From: Cepaea nemoralis
Lineage: Eukaryota > Mollusca > Gastropoda > Stylommatophora > Helicidae
Length of the DNA: 64,000 nucleotides
Direction of reading: 5' to 3'
NCBI GenBank assembly: GCA_014155875.1
Contig: JACEFZ010013277.1
Location: 124,001 to 188,000 of the forward strand
A program made the position numbers and the translations under genes. Below the pieces are notes generated by a model that made no database searches, was not told the origin of the DNA, and saw only the letters and a program-made list of their open reading frames with translations. Below are positions 53,195-64,000 of this stretch, in pieces (position 1 is the first letter of the stretch; every line of letters starts with the position of its first letter).

Positions 53195-53640
53195 ATGGGT
53201 GGAATAAACTCTTGCCTGAACCTATTGACGAAACTGAATGAACTGAGACTGTTAGTGTTGACGAAATTGTGCAACAATGTAGGACTAAACAGTGAAAACA
53301 TTACGTCAGAAGAAGTAACAGATTGGTTGGAATGTGACAAAATGGATGGAGGCTTTGAGATTTTGAAAGATGATGAAATTATTTCTAGTGTGACTGTCAC
53401 TGAAGAAGAAGAAGAAGAAATTGATGACGATGAAGGATCAGTTACTACCTAAACACCTACAACTAGCCACTCAGAAGCAGAATCAATATTATCAAAGTTC
53501 ATAGACTGGTTTGAAATGCAAGAGGAGGAAAATGTCATACAGACTCTATTTCTGCGTAATATACGGAACATCGCCGCGCAGACAGCTCGAGCCTCAAAGA
53601 CACAGAAGGAGATGACAGATTATTTTAAAGTAACGTAGGT
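53195..53640 (+). pseudogene. Tigger transposase C-terminal fragment
   Basis: 85-codon frame GLNSENITSEEVTDWLECDK, then FEILKDDEIISSVTVTEEEE, a TAA at 53,450, and onward in the same frame SEAESILSKFIDWFEMQEEE and QKEMTDYFKVT. The pattern 'V..WL.CD....G...L.DDEI..SV' and a closing 'K.MTDYF' are typical C-terminal tails of Tigger-type transposases. It is not from the same copy as the 14.7-kb element. Confidence 0.7.
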
Positions 53641-53879
53641 TTATAGTATTACAATATATTTCTGTACATTGCTACTCATATTGAAGTTTATATTGATCGC
53701 GTCATATAATTAAATACAATATGTATGCATTGTTCAGTTATAAAAGATTTTATTTTCATTTTCGTCCCAAATCCGCAATCAAATCACGTTGTTGTTCATA
53801 TGTTTGAAGAGATTTCTGTTATCCGTCACTGTCCTGATCCTGACGTGACGGTTAATCGAAGTTGTACTTTAATTTCTTA

Positions 53880-55760
53880 TTTATCTAACCTAAATATATT
53901 ATTTTCTATCTAACCTAACTATATCATTTTCTATCTAACCTAACTATATTATTTTCTTTCTAACCAACTATAATCTTTTCCGTCTAAGCTGCCTATATTC
54001 TATTCTGCATAATGTACCCAGCTCCTGTTGTGTCTTTCCTATCTATATCATGTTCTATCTAACCTATCTATATCCTGTTCAATCTATTCTACCGATATTG
54101 TTCTGCTCAACGTACCCATTTTCTGTTATATATAACCTATCCATATCATGGTCGTTATGTCGAATATCTTGATTATCAACAAAGGTGACACAATAAAAGA
54201 AATTAAACGACGACTGTCAATTGCTCTTCAAAGACTAAAACAACTGAATAAATTATGGAGTGGGACAGATGGAACTACACACATTACATTTTTAAGAGCA
54301 TGCATCTTTCCAATTGCAACATACACCTGTGAGACCTGGACACTTACTAAACACGCTGAGCAGCAAAGAGAAGATGGGTGCAGGGATGTGGAGGATATCT
54401 CCAGAAGGGTGTGTCCGACTCGAGTCATCTTGCTTAGGATCGAGAATTTTCCGGAAGGTTGTTATGGGAGCGAGGTGCTGGAAAGGACATGCTAATGAAT
54501 GAATGAATGAATGAATGAATGAATGAATGAATTGAATGAATCTATATCATGTTTTGACTAACGTATCTATATCCTGTTCTATTTAACCTATCTATATCCT
54601 GTTCTATCTGTTCTACCGATATCATTCTGCTTACCGTACCCATCACCTGTTCTTGCTAACCTACTCCGATCCTGTTCTAGATAACCAACCCATATCCTGT
54701 TCTGTCTAACCTATCTCTATACTGTTCTGTCTAACCTATCTCTATCCTATTCTGTCTAACCTATCTCTATCCTGTTCTGTCTAACCTATCTCTATCATGT
54801 TCTGTCTAACCTATCGCTATCCTGTTCTGTCTAACCTATCTCTATCATGTTCTGTCTAACCTATCTCTATCCTGTTCTGTCTAACCTATCTCTATCCTAT
54901 TCTGTCTAACCTATCTCTATCCTGTTCTGTCTAACATATCTCTATCCTTTAACATCTAACCTCTCAATTTCCTTTACTAACAAACCTACCTATGTTATGT
55001 CAATCCTAAATTACCACTATCCTGTCCATTTTAGCCTATCTATATCCTGTTCTACCTAACCTACACATATTATGTTCTATTTAACCTATCTATATCATGA
55101 TCTACCTACCCATATCCTGTTCTGTCTAACCTAAATATATCCTGTTCTATCTAAAAACATATACTGTTTTATCTAACCAATCTATATCCTATTCTGTCTA
55201 ACCTACCCATATACTGTTTTATCTAACCAATCGATGTCCTATGCTATCTAACCTACCCATATACTGTTTTATCCAACCCATCTATATCCTATTCTACCTA
55301 ACCTCCAATATAGTGTTTTATCCAACCCATCTATATCCTATTCTATCTAACTACATATATCTTGTTACATCTAACCTACCCATATACTGTTGTATCTAAC
55401 CCATCTATATCCTGTTCCATCTAACCTACCTATATTGGTCTGCCTACCTTATCCATATTCTGTTCCATCCAACCTATCTTACCCATATTATGCTCTCTCT
55501 AACTATCTATATCCTGTTCTATCTAACATATCTATTTCCTGATCTATTTAGCCTTTCTGCATCCTGTTCTATCTAACCTACCTATATTGGTCTGCCTACT
55601 TTACCCATATTCTGTTCTATCTAACCTACCTATATTGGTCTGCCCAGGTAACCCATATTCCGTTCTATTTAACCTATCTATTTCCTGTTCTATTTAACCC
55701 ATCTATTTCCTGTTCTATCTAACCTACCTTAACCATTTTCTATTCTATTCGACGTACATA
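53880..55760. repeat. 25-bp minisatellite array
   Basis: About 1.9 kb of a 25-bp unit 'tctgtctaacctatctctat' + 'cctgt', very regular at 54,690-54,950 and diverged towards both ends (atatcctgttctatctaac variants). Split by a LINE 3' end at 54,140-54,540. Fills the intron before module A unit 2. Confidence 0.93.
54140..54540 (+). mobile_element. LINE 3' end with (AATG)n tail inside the minisatellite
   Basis: Frames with KEIKRRLSIALQRLKQLNKL, CIFPIATYTCETWTLTKHAE, QREDGCRDVEDIS and a stop before (TGAA)n at 54,496-54,534. Same family as the LINE ends at 12,761 (minus). Because minisatellite flanks both sides, it inserted after the array had formed. Confidence 0.8.
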
Positions 55761-55802
55761 TATTCTTTGCTCTCAAACATGCATAACTCCATACATCTAC
55801 AG

Positions 55803-55937
55803 ATTGAAATTTCACAAGAGCTAGCAAGAACAAACCAAATAGTTCGCCAGCCTTCAGGTGATTATGTTTCAAGCAACGACACCCTCTTATACACCTTGGA
55901 GACCTACCGTCCTGGGTATCCTTACAGCGACAGGTGT
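55803..55937 (+). CDS. module A exon (unit 2) of the CUB gene, donor uncertain
   Basis: After acceptor 'ccatacatctacag', reads in phase 0 IEISQELARTNQIVRQPSGD, YVSSNDTLLYTLETYRPG, then YPYSDRC. It parallels module A unit 1 (SG...S..I.Y...TY.PG.PY.D.C). A donor TGT|GTTGCA would give 135 nt, the same length as unit 1 and phase 0, but it is a weak donor. The frame stays open to a TAA after SPDYR at about 55,964. No following CUB exon is recognisable before the window end. Confidence 0.55.
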
Positions 55938-56699
55938 GTTGCAGCCAGCCCGGATTATAGATAACGTAATTGCCGGCCTGAACGCAGCCAAGGATTTGCT
56001 TTTGCCTAGAAATAGAGTGGCACTTTCAGTTTTACTTTCATATACATTCGTGCTTACCTGACAAGACAGACAGACATATAGGTAGACAGACAGGTAGACA
56101 GGAGACAAGAACACAGACCTGACAGGCGGACAAACATACATGTAGGTAGATAGGTACACAGACAGACAGACAGATAGTCACGTGTATATAAACACATGCA
56201 CACGCACCCAAATATTGCGAAAAATAATTTTGTGAAGATGATAAGGTTTACCAATACTTAACATTGAACAGAGTATGATAACACGTAATTCTGTATTTAG
56301 CTACAGTTTTAAAAAACAATTTAGTATATCTGATTTCATGAACAACATACCTACTAGATTTGCATTTACAAATATGCTCTATTGTATTCAACTGGAAGAT
56401 TTACACTATCAATTTACTCATGTTTTGGTGACCACATGAATTGTGTTGTCTTTTGGATGTACATTTTGTGCAGACTGAGTTTGCCTACCAAAAGATGAAT
56501 TACAGATCTGTAAGAGATTTCGGGGTCGGACTCTGCTACTGTACAAAGATGCGTGTAAGCGGGATGCGATTGTTGCAAGGTTTGATAACTCACTTTGGGA
56601 GCAAGTCGCCAATGATCGTGTTGCATCGTGGGCAAAGATCAAACATGGAATAAAGATACAGGAGAAAATGATTGCAGATATGTCACACAATGAGCACGA
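55938..56699. other. unassigned stretch
   Basis: A (GACA)/(TAGACAG) tract at 56,060-56,175. A minus frame at 56,418-56,810 has no motif I know. Confidence 0.45.
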
Positions 56700-56862
56700 G
56701 ACGTAACATGGTGCGTCCATTGAGGGCAAACATTTACCACGATATGTCTGATCAGTCACATTCGCGACCGCCATGGGGGTGTAGTTAATATGCCATCTTT
56801 GGAAGCACAATGTAACAAACTATCATTTGTCACGGCGGCAAGATTCCAGAAATTGGCGTATC
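56700..56862 (+). repeat. interspersed repeat family C, copy 3 (partial)
   Basis: 'gatcagtcacattcgcgacc' and 'gccatgggg' followed by 'tggaagcacaatgtaacaaa' match 45,820-45,910. Confidence 0.65.
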
Positions 56863-56999
56863 AGTTTCAAATTCTCTGTTAAATGCACGGCGCAAATAAC
56901 ATTAGATCTTAGTTGTCAAATCACAATAGGAGATTTTCAGCTCATTGCATTAATCCCGCGACAAGTATCAAAGATATGTATTAGGGAATAAACAACATC

Positions 57000-57262
57000 A
57001 TCATGTTGGACGTCATGTTCATAACGTCGCTCTCATCACATCGCGTTAAACAGACTCTCAATCCCTGGCTAGTTCTCCTGCCGTGTGTAACTTTATACCA
57101 AACGTGTCTGCAATGTCGTGCTGGTCGACCTCTGCCTCTTATAACAGAAGCCATACCTCCCATCGCTTTTTTTTCAAAGTCACTGTGACTTCTAATGCGG
57201 CCAAAGTATTTCAGTTTCCGAGACGTGACACTGTTTAATGAGCCAGCCCCGAGACGTGACAC
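57000..57262 (-). mobile_element. LINE fragment that borders a minisatellite
   Basis: Minus strand: VTSRKLKYFGRIRSHSDFEK, GRGRPARHCRHVWYKVTHGR, then LRVCLTRCDESDVMNM. The C-terminal tail of an RTE-like LINE. Its upstream codons (GSLNSVTSRK) lie in the first unit of the 31-bp array. Confidence 0.7.
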
Positions 57263-57530
57263 TGTTTAATGAGCCAGCCCCGAGACGTGACACTGTTTAA
57301 TGAGCCAGCCCCGAGACGTGACACTGTTTAATGAGCCAGCCCCGAGACGTGACACTGTTTAATGAGTCAAGCCAGAGACGTGACACTGTTTAATGAACCA
57401 TCCCGTTACGTGACACTGTTTAATGAGCCAACCCCGAGACGTGACACTGTTTAATGAGCCAGCCCCGAGACGTGACACTGTTTAATGAGTCAGCCCCGAG
57501 ACGTGACACTGTTTAATGAGCCAGCTGACA
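57213..57530. repeat. 31-bp minisatellite
   Basis: About ten copies of 'gagacgtgacactgtttaat' + 'gagccagcccc' (31 bp), nearly identical, with two variant units near 57,365-57,410. The first unit merges with the LINE fragment. Confidence 0.93.
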
Positions 57531-58589
57531 TTGGTATGAGAACGGTCGGTAAATATTCCTTGCTACAAATCGTCGTTCGCTACGTGACTGGATACATATT
57601 TTTCCATGCACTCGAACCTGTAAAATATCATTGGTCAAAAGTTTCATGGACCTACAGCAGGTCTCCGATAAGAGTCATGTTTTAAAGACACAATGTAACT
57701 ATGACAATTTTACAGGCATGTAATTGTGTTCATTTTATGTACATTATAAATGTGTACATTATATATACATTGCAAATGTGTCCATGTTATAAACGTTGTA
57801 AATGTGTCTATGTTATATTACTATAAAGGGTAAACTTGTATAATTTTAAACAAGTGAATCGTGACAACTATCCCTGAACAGTCATAACATCTGATGACAG
57901 GTTCTTGAAGAGAATAGAACCCTAAAATCTAGATAGGAAAACTAAATATTTCTAAATAAATTCCAGGCAATATAAACGTGATTTAACTATTCATTTGTGT
58001 GCTAGTGAGTGCACGATACGTATGCCTGTGTGCCCTATTATTCTGTAAAGAGGTGTGCAAACTTCGACCCCTATGCCCTCTGCGGTTCAATAAGTAGATG
58101 AATATCGCCGTAGTAGAGAAGTTAAGAATGCTCTAAACTAGCATCGTACCAAATATCAATATTGGGTTGTGTTTGTAATCAAATCAAACATCATACATCA
58201 ATAATGAGTTACTCGAAGAATTACCATACATGATATTAATTATTAATGTGTTAGCTTGACAGCATAACAAACAATAACATTTAATAATGATTTACTGTGA
58301 CAGATGTCAAAACGTATATGTCAATAATGGGTTACTTTCACAGCATAGAAAACAAGCATTCTGCCAGAACTGCATGTATAAAAATTTACTTTATTTCTGT
58401 GTGTACATTTATGTACACTAGGTTCGTGCATTTTATTTGCTTCATATTATACCTATTGCTTGGGTAATTTGTACATACATTTACGATTGTTTTATACTGT
58501 CGGCAAATATATCAAATAGTATGCATAACTATACTTCTACATTGTTGTTATTTCAGTACTAATTTACAAAATATACCTACTCCACATAC
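57531..58589. other. unassigned AT-rich stretch
   Basis: No gene. 57,740-57,830 has 'gtaaatgtgtccatgtta' type units like those at 58,745. 57,875-57,935 ('cagtcataacatctgatgac', then 'cttgaagagaatagaac') is a sliver of the RTE-like LINE, as at 30,484. Confidence 0.45.
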
Positions 58590-58722
58590 TACTTCTTTTC
58601 CTATTCCCCCTCTTCATCTTCCTCTTAATTTTTTAAACTGTTTCCTTTCTCCTTCTCCTCCTCCTCTTCCTCCTCCTATTCCCTTTGTCTTCCACCTCCA
58701 CCCCTCCCACTTCCTCTGCAAG
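58590..58722. repeat. pyrimidine-rich tract
   Basis: CTT/CCT-rich for about 130 bp; low complexity. Confidence 0.85.
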
Positions 58723-58739
58723 TACATAGATTCTTAATA

Positions 58740-58932
58740 TGTTCATCTTACCTATTACATTGTAAATGTGTCCATGTTACCTATTAAATTGTAAATTTGT
58801 TCATGTTACATACCACAATGTAAATGTGTCCATGTTACCTACTACATTGTAAATGTGTCCATGTTACCTAATACATTGTAAATGTGTACTTGTTACCTAA
58901 TACAATAAAATATGCCGTTGTTATCTAATACA
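58740..58932. repeat. 29-30-bp minisatellite
   Basis: Five to six copies of 'attgtaaatgtgtccatgtt' + 'acctaatac'. Confidence 0.85.
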
Positions 58933-59299
58933 CTGGTACCCAAGTCGGGGAGATTTCTGACGCCACAGTCAACTTGACGAGACACTTTAGAGTTGTAGGA
59001 GGTGGAGACGGTGAAAGAACAGATTGAGAACAGCTATGCGGAAAGAATAAGATTGGGGGGAATCAGCAGAAGTCCTGTAAGAAGCTCAAAACTGAGAGGG
59101 AAGACCAGGAGAACTTTGTCTTTTCTTATTTCACCTTAACTCAACTGTTGGAGCCCAAAAACTAAAAATATCTGCTAGACCTTACAGTGTGGAAAAGAGA
59201 CTATTTAAGTCCCCTACTGATTTAAGTAGTTCTGATTGGAGTGATAATTAGAAAAGTAGATAATAATGGAACGATATAGTCCATGTGCTTCCCCAGTGG

Positions 59300-60681
59300 T
59301 ACAGTAAGAAAGACGGAAAACTTAGAGCAGCTTGAGGAACCCTTAGCAAGGTATGACATCCTCTTCGCCGAAGACGACAATGACATTGGGTTTACAAAGT
59401 AACCAATAACATATGTCTAACCGACGACGCTGCTATTAAGCAGCTCTATGGGAGAATACTTCTATCAAGAAGCTAGAGACCACCTACAGGGCATGTTAAA
59501 AAAGCAGATAATAAAGGAAAGTTGCAGAGCCGGGGCTTCCCTAGTAGTGCTAGTTAGAAAGACGGAAAACTGTGACTGTGTAGCCTACAGGGCCCCAAGT
59601 ATAAAGACTAAGAAGAATTCTTACCAACTTTCAAGGGTAAGCGAATACCTAGATGCACTTGGAGGAGTAAATCTGCTCTCTTCTTTAGACTTAACTAGTG
59701 GCTATTACCATGAAGCCACGAAGCCAGAAGACCATGAGAAAACATCATTCACAACGCCCTTTGGCTTCTACGAGTACATTCGTATGCCAGTGGGTCTAGC
59801 TAATTCAGCCATTACATGTCAGCGTCTAATGCAGTACTGTACGCAAGACATGATGTTTAAGTTAAGGTTGTTTTATTTAGATGGCATTCCCGTATTCTCC
59901 GGTGATTTAATGAACATATGGTGAAGCTGGAAGCTATATTCAAGAGAGTACAGATGATAGGTTTGAAGCTGAATTCTTCTAATTGTAACTTCTGCAAGAA
60001 GAAAGTACAGTTTCTAGACGATACCGTGTCAGTTGAAGGCATAGGGACTGTTGAAAATAAGGTGCTAGCAATTCAACAAGCACCGAATGCCTAAGACACA
60101 GTTCGAATTACGTGCATTCTTAGCTATTATCGCAGGTTCGTGCCCATATTTGCCACAATAGCCAGAATACTCCATGAACTTGTAGCTCAACTTAATCAAC
60201 AACGGACAGATCAGGCTAAGAAGAGGAAGTGTGCTCCTCGGACAGCTTTGGTCTTCAGAATGCGATAAGGCCTTTAGCTAACTTAAAGAAGCTCTAACTA
60301 TTGTTAGGCTTCCCCGGCTTCAAACTTCCCGTTTTAGACGAATGTGACGTCGCATACCTTAAACAGATCCAGAACGGCAGAAAGAGAGTACTAGCTTACG
60401 CTAGCCGTACTCTGTGTCCCTCCGGGCGAAGTGCAAAACGTAGTTCGAAACTTGAACTTCTGAGCCTGACGTCAGCAATGACAAGAGCAATCGAGTGGAT
60501 ATCTCTGATATACACAGTTTTAGGTGTCCCAGATAAAATTAATCTAACCATGTGGCATACTGCAGAACTTGGGGCAACCAAGCAAAGATGTATTGCACAT
60601 ATGTTAATGTTTAATTATATGATAAAATACAAGCCTGGGCGAGTCAGTGTTAATGTACATTATTTAACTCGCTATCGTTAA
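59300..60681 (+). mobile_element. Ty3/gypsy pol remnant (RT and RNase H)
   Basis: Before RT: RYDILFAEDDNDIGFTK. RT at 59,448-59,924 has LKKQIIKESCRAGASLVVLV, SSLDLTSGYYHEATKPEDHE and KTSFTTPFGFYEYIRMP, then FYLDGIPVFSGD, where the active YxDD reads YLDG, so one catalytic Asp is lost. After frame breaks come KLNSSNCNFCKKKVQFLDD and CILSYYRRFVP (connection), and an RNase H piece at 60,301-60,681 (VLAYASRTLCPSG, then RSSKLELLSLTSAMTRAIEW). No gag, integrase or LTRs seen. It is cut at its right end by the LINE at about 60,690. Confidence 0.88.
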
Positions 60682-60715
60682 GCAAACATCAAATTCTGTC
60701 AAAGGATATTGGGCT

Positions 60716-62560
60716 GTGTCAGACAGAGTTCTATTAGTAAAATTAAACGGAAGACCTTTTAAAATAAATGTAATTCAAGTATATGCCCCAACAAGTGAAA
60801 GCAGTGAAGAAAGTATAGAGGAATTTTATAATGACATGGAGTCTGCTTTGAAGAACTGTAAAAAATCAGAAATAAATATCATAATGGGTGATTTCAACGC
60901 AAAAATAGGAAAGCAAAGCGATGGATGCAGTGTAGGCAACCATGGTTTGGGAGAGAGAAATGAAAGAGGTTACAGACTTGTAGAATGGGCAAAAGAACAA
61001 GAAATGGTTGTAGGAAACACCTGGTTTAAACAACATCCTAGAAAATTATGGACATGGAGGAGTCCAGACAGCAGGATTAAAAACCAGATAGATTACATCC
61101 TGATAAGCAAAAGGTTTCGAAATGCATTAACAGTTGTAAAAACTGTTCCAAATGCAGACTGTTACAGTGATCACAGATTAATTACTGGCACATTGAGGGT
61201 AAAGTTAAAGAAAGTCAAGTATACAGCAGGAAACCCTAAATATGACTTGTGCAAATTGAAAACTGACAAAGAAATACAAGATAATTGTAACATAGAAGTA
61301 AAGAACAAATTTGATTTATTGTCTGATCTAGAGATCCTATTTCAAGATGTAGATGATCAATGGGAAATGCTGAAGAATTCAATCAGTTGTGCAGCAGAAA
61401 AAACTATTCCAAAAGTAAAGAAAGTGGGCCGTAAGACATGGATGACTGAAGAAATTTTACAACTAATGGAAACAAGAAGACAGAACAAAAATAATCCTGC
61501 CAAATATGAAGAAATTCACAGAAAAGTCAGAACCTTATGTAAGGAGGCTAAAGAAACATGGCTTGAGGAAAATTGCAGAGAAATTGAAAAACAACACAAC
61601 AGTAAAAATGCGAAACTAATGCACAAAAGAATTCAGGAGATTACTAATCAAAGAACACGTACATCAGCAGGCTGCCTAAAGACAAAAGATGGAAGAGTCA
61701 TAATAGAAAAAGATCAGATTTTACATGTATGGTCAGATTACGTGAAAAACCTTTATGACGATAACAGAGACGAACAATATATTGTTCAAAATAACAATGA
61801 AGGGCCAGCAATTTTGAAGATGGAGGTTCAGAATGCTCTTAATCATATGAAATCTGGCAAAACCCCCGGTCCAGACAGCGTCACAACAGAAATGATTAAT
61901 GCTTTAGAAGAATATGGAATAGATAAAGTTACCAGTCTGCTTAATACAATATATGATACTGGAAATATACCTCATGAGTTATGTAATTCTGTATTTATTG
62001 CAATCCCAAAGAAATCAGGAGCCTTGGAATGTGATCAACATCGAACAATTAGTATAATGAGTCACATCACGAAGATTTTGCTAAGAATTATCATGCAAAG
62101 AGTTAGGAGGAAAATACAACCTGAAATAGGAGAAGAACAATGTGGGTTTGTAGTAGGCAAGGGTACAGTAAATGCTGTGTATATACTGAGAACCGTAATC
62201 GAACGTTCTATAGAAGTAAACAAAGATCTACACCTTTGCTTTATTGACTACACAAAGGCTTTTGATAAAGTGAGACATGTCAACATGATAAGGATGCTTG
62301 AAGATCTACAAATTGATGGGAAAGACCTTAGACTTGTAAAAAACATATATTGGAAACAACAAGCTGCCATAAGAGTTGATAATGAAGTAAGCCAATATCA
62401 GCCTATTAAGAGAGGTGTGAGACAGGGATGTGTAATGTCTCCAGATCTGTTTTCCCTGTACAGTGAAAATATTTTCAGAAATATTGAAAATATGGAAGGA
62501 ATCAGACATTGGGGGACGATTGCATCAATAACATTAGATATGCAGATGATACAGTCTTGA
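60716..62560 (+). pseudogene. RTE-like LINE: endonuclease and RT, frame 1
   Basis: 614-codon frame. Residues 1-165: C-terminal two thirds of the AP-endonuclease (IQVYAPTSESSEE, the GDFNAK catalytic pair, WRSPDSRIKNQIDYILI, NADCYSDHRLITG). 170-370: charged linker (RKTWMTEEILQLMETRR). 370-590: RT fingers and palm to LFSLYSENIFRNIENMEGI; then about 17 out-of-frame residues. Upstream sequence reads GYWAVSDRVLL, showing the frame once extended further 5'; the Met at 60,716 is not a real start. Confidence 0.88.
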
Positions 62561-63312
62561 TTGCAGACAATGAACAGGACCTGCAAAATTTAGTAGATGC
62601 GGTTGTTACACACAGTGAACAACAAGGGTTAGAATTAAATTGTAAAAAGACACAGATTATGGTCGTCACTAGGAAGAACGAAATACCACAGTGTAATATA
62701 CAAGTAAATGGGAATATTCTTCAACAAGTGAATAGGTACAATTATCTCGGAACAGTATTAACATCTGATGGGAGATGCCTTGAAGAGATTAGAACAAGAA
62801 TCGCCATGGCAAAAGTAGCCTTTAGCAAGATGAAAAACATACTGACCAATAAAAAGATGTCAATTGAAACGAGAAAAAGAGTGTTGAGATGCTACATAGA
62901 ACCTGTACTTTTATATGGATGTGAAGCTTGGACAATGAGCAGCCAGGCTGAAAAACATCTGATGGCTGTAGAAATGTGGTTTCTGAGGAAAATGCAAAGA
63001 ATACCATGGACAGCCAGAAAGACCAATGAACACGTCATTCAAGAAACAAATGAAGATCGTAAACTGATCAGAGACATTAGACGTAGACAGTCACAGTTTT
63101 TTGGGCATGTTATGAGAAGAAATGATTTGGAGAACTTGGTGACAACTGGTAATATCGAGGGGAACAGACCAAGGGGAAGACATAGAAACAAGTATCTGGA
63201 TGGCTTGGCCTTGTGGCATGGTCGAGACAGAAACACGGAACTGATCCACGACTCTGTTGATCGAGTGAGATGGCAGAACATGACCGCCCACGCTTACCGG
63301 CATGGCACATGA
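62509..63312 (+). pseudogene. RTE-like LINE: RT active site and C-terminal tail, frame 2
   Basis: 267 codons. DDCINNIRYADDTVLIADNE carries the catalytic YADD. Then LELNCKKTQIMVVTRKNEIP, RYNYLGTVLTSDGRCLEEIR, LYGCEAWTMSSQAEKHLM, MWFLRKMQRIPWTARKTNE, FFGHVMRRNDLENLVTTGNI and NRPRGRHRNKYLDGLALWHG. It ends RHGT at a TGA that starts the ATGG tail. No stops inside. Confidence 0.88.
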
Positions 63313-63330
63313 TGGATGGATGGATCGTTT

Positions 63331-64000
63331 GGGTGCACCAGAGGTATGTTACGAGGGAGAAGGTGAAATCGCCACCAGCAATGCTTTAGCAACACGCATT
63401 CCTCCAGCAATGAGTTTAGTGGGATCTGGTGATTTTTTTGCAATAGATGTATTGATGAAAACAATGTCAATGTCACAGGCAGACCTGAGATGATGGAAAA
63501 TGATAGACGAGAAGATGGTTTTAATGTTATTCCCACTAACACATTACCCTCTTACTCAACAGAGGAGATGGTAGAATTACAACAGAATGATATACATATA
63601 TGAAATACGTTTGATGTTGTGCAGAAAAAAAGAAAAAAAAAAAAAAAAAATTAGCAAATTGCATCAATGAGACGACTGCCAAGCTAAACAAAGAAATTGT
63701 TGAGGCATCGCAAGAAGCTATGTCTTGTCAATGACATGTTATAAAGCATAAAGCATAAAGCACGAACTTCGCAGGTTTAGCATCGACTCCCAGAAGTCTC
63801 CTGAAAATGCACTCGTGAACTGAAAAGGCAAATCAGTCAATTTAGCAACAACCGGCAGCCATTGTTCCGAACATGCAGGTTACTGTACAGGACAGATGTA
63901 AAAGCATTCCACTCGAAATTCACAGCTCACAGTGTCGCCCACGCACTAACTCAGCAGCAGGGTGATGGAACCATGTACTACCAGTCAAACATGAGGAAAA
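63331..64000. other. unassigned end of window
   Basis: No gene recognised. A-rich run at 63,626-63,650, a triplicated 'aaagcataaagcataaagcac' at 63,744-63,763, and otherwise unique sequence. Confidence 0.45.

Larger units (their letters stand above)
60690..63330 (+). mobile_element. RTE-like LINE, best preserved copy
   Basis: 5'-truncated within the endonuclease, otherwise nearly intact. Two frames (60,716-62,560 and 62,509-63,312) overlap around a run of five G at 62,511-62,515, where a one-base indel would join them. Endonuclease motifs MGDFNAKIG and CYSDHRLI are intact; RT has TPGPDSVTTEMINALEEYG, CFIDYTKAFDKVRHVNM and RQGCVMSPDLF, then IRYADDTVLIAD. The C-terminal tail ends VRWQNMTAHAYRHGT followed by (ATGG)n. 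Fragments of this family lie at 2,029, 6,373, 30,484, 33,375, 34,860, 35,262, 44,890 and 57,875. Motifs point to the RTE clade. Confidence 0.9.

Overview
The window looks like non-coding-dominated DNA from an animal genome, most likely a marine invertebrate (mollusc, annelid or crustacean type). I cannot name the species. Reasons: exons with GT/AG borders, Tc1/mariner and Tigger (pogo) transposons, several non-LTR retrotransposon families, Ty3/gypsy pieces, tRNA-like SINEs and many long micro- and minisatellites. There are no operons, rRNAs, CRISPR arrays or prokaryotic signals. Most long open frames are by-products of low-complexity repeats.

Layout. 1-1.5 kb is a 22-bp minisatellite. 2-7 kb holds old LINE and SINE pieces and a mariner with perfect 27-bp inverted repeats, itself split by a LINE 3' end and a SINE. 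9.8-12.6 kb and 16.4-18.8 kb hold two copies, in the same orientation, of an unnamed mobile element (called E here). E carries a 1.4-1.8 kb purine-only GGAGGA satellite and an embedded LINE tail. A Tigger transposon lies between them. 18.9-24 kb has an I-type LINE fragment, a (TA)n tract, a gypsy integrase piece and a roughly 0.8 kb (TATG)n array. 24.4-27.4 kb is the best copy of an I-type LINE with RNase H. 28-33.8 kb is a mosaic of LINE 3' ends with microsatellite tails and a mariner reduced to its two ends.

33.9-55.9 kb appears to hold the one host gene, on the + strand. Its parts are a candidate signal-peptide exon (33,939), a CUB N-half exon (35,061-35,239), a 45-codon exon I call module A (46,510-46,644), a second CUB N-half exon (49,556-49,742), a CUB C-half exon (52,076-52,251) and a second module A exon (55,803 to about 55,937). 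Intron phases agree between repeated exons, which suggests an exon-duplication gene for a secreted multi-CUB protein that continues past the window. Three exons carry defects (a stop, two frameshifts), so it may be a pseudogene or the assembly may contain indel errors. Its introns are filled by a zinc-finger LINE (37.6-40.6 kb), a 32-bp minisatellite open in all three minus frames (42.3-44.6 kb), a broken RTE-like LINE (46.8-49.4 kb) and several minisatellites.

56-64 kb has further minisatellites (one apparently grown out of a LINE fragment), a decayed Ty3/gypsy pol (59.3-60.7 kb) and a well-preserved RTE-like LINE (60.7-63.3 kb) whose only visible defects are a truncated start and one frameshift at a G run.

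Family names rest on recognised protein motifs, without database searches. Boundaries of repeats are approximate unless stated.
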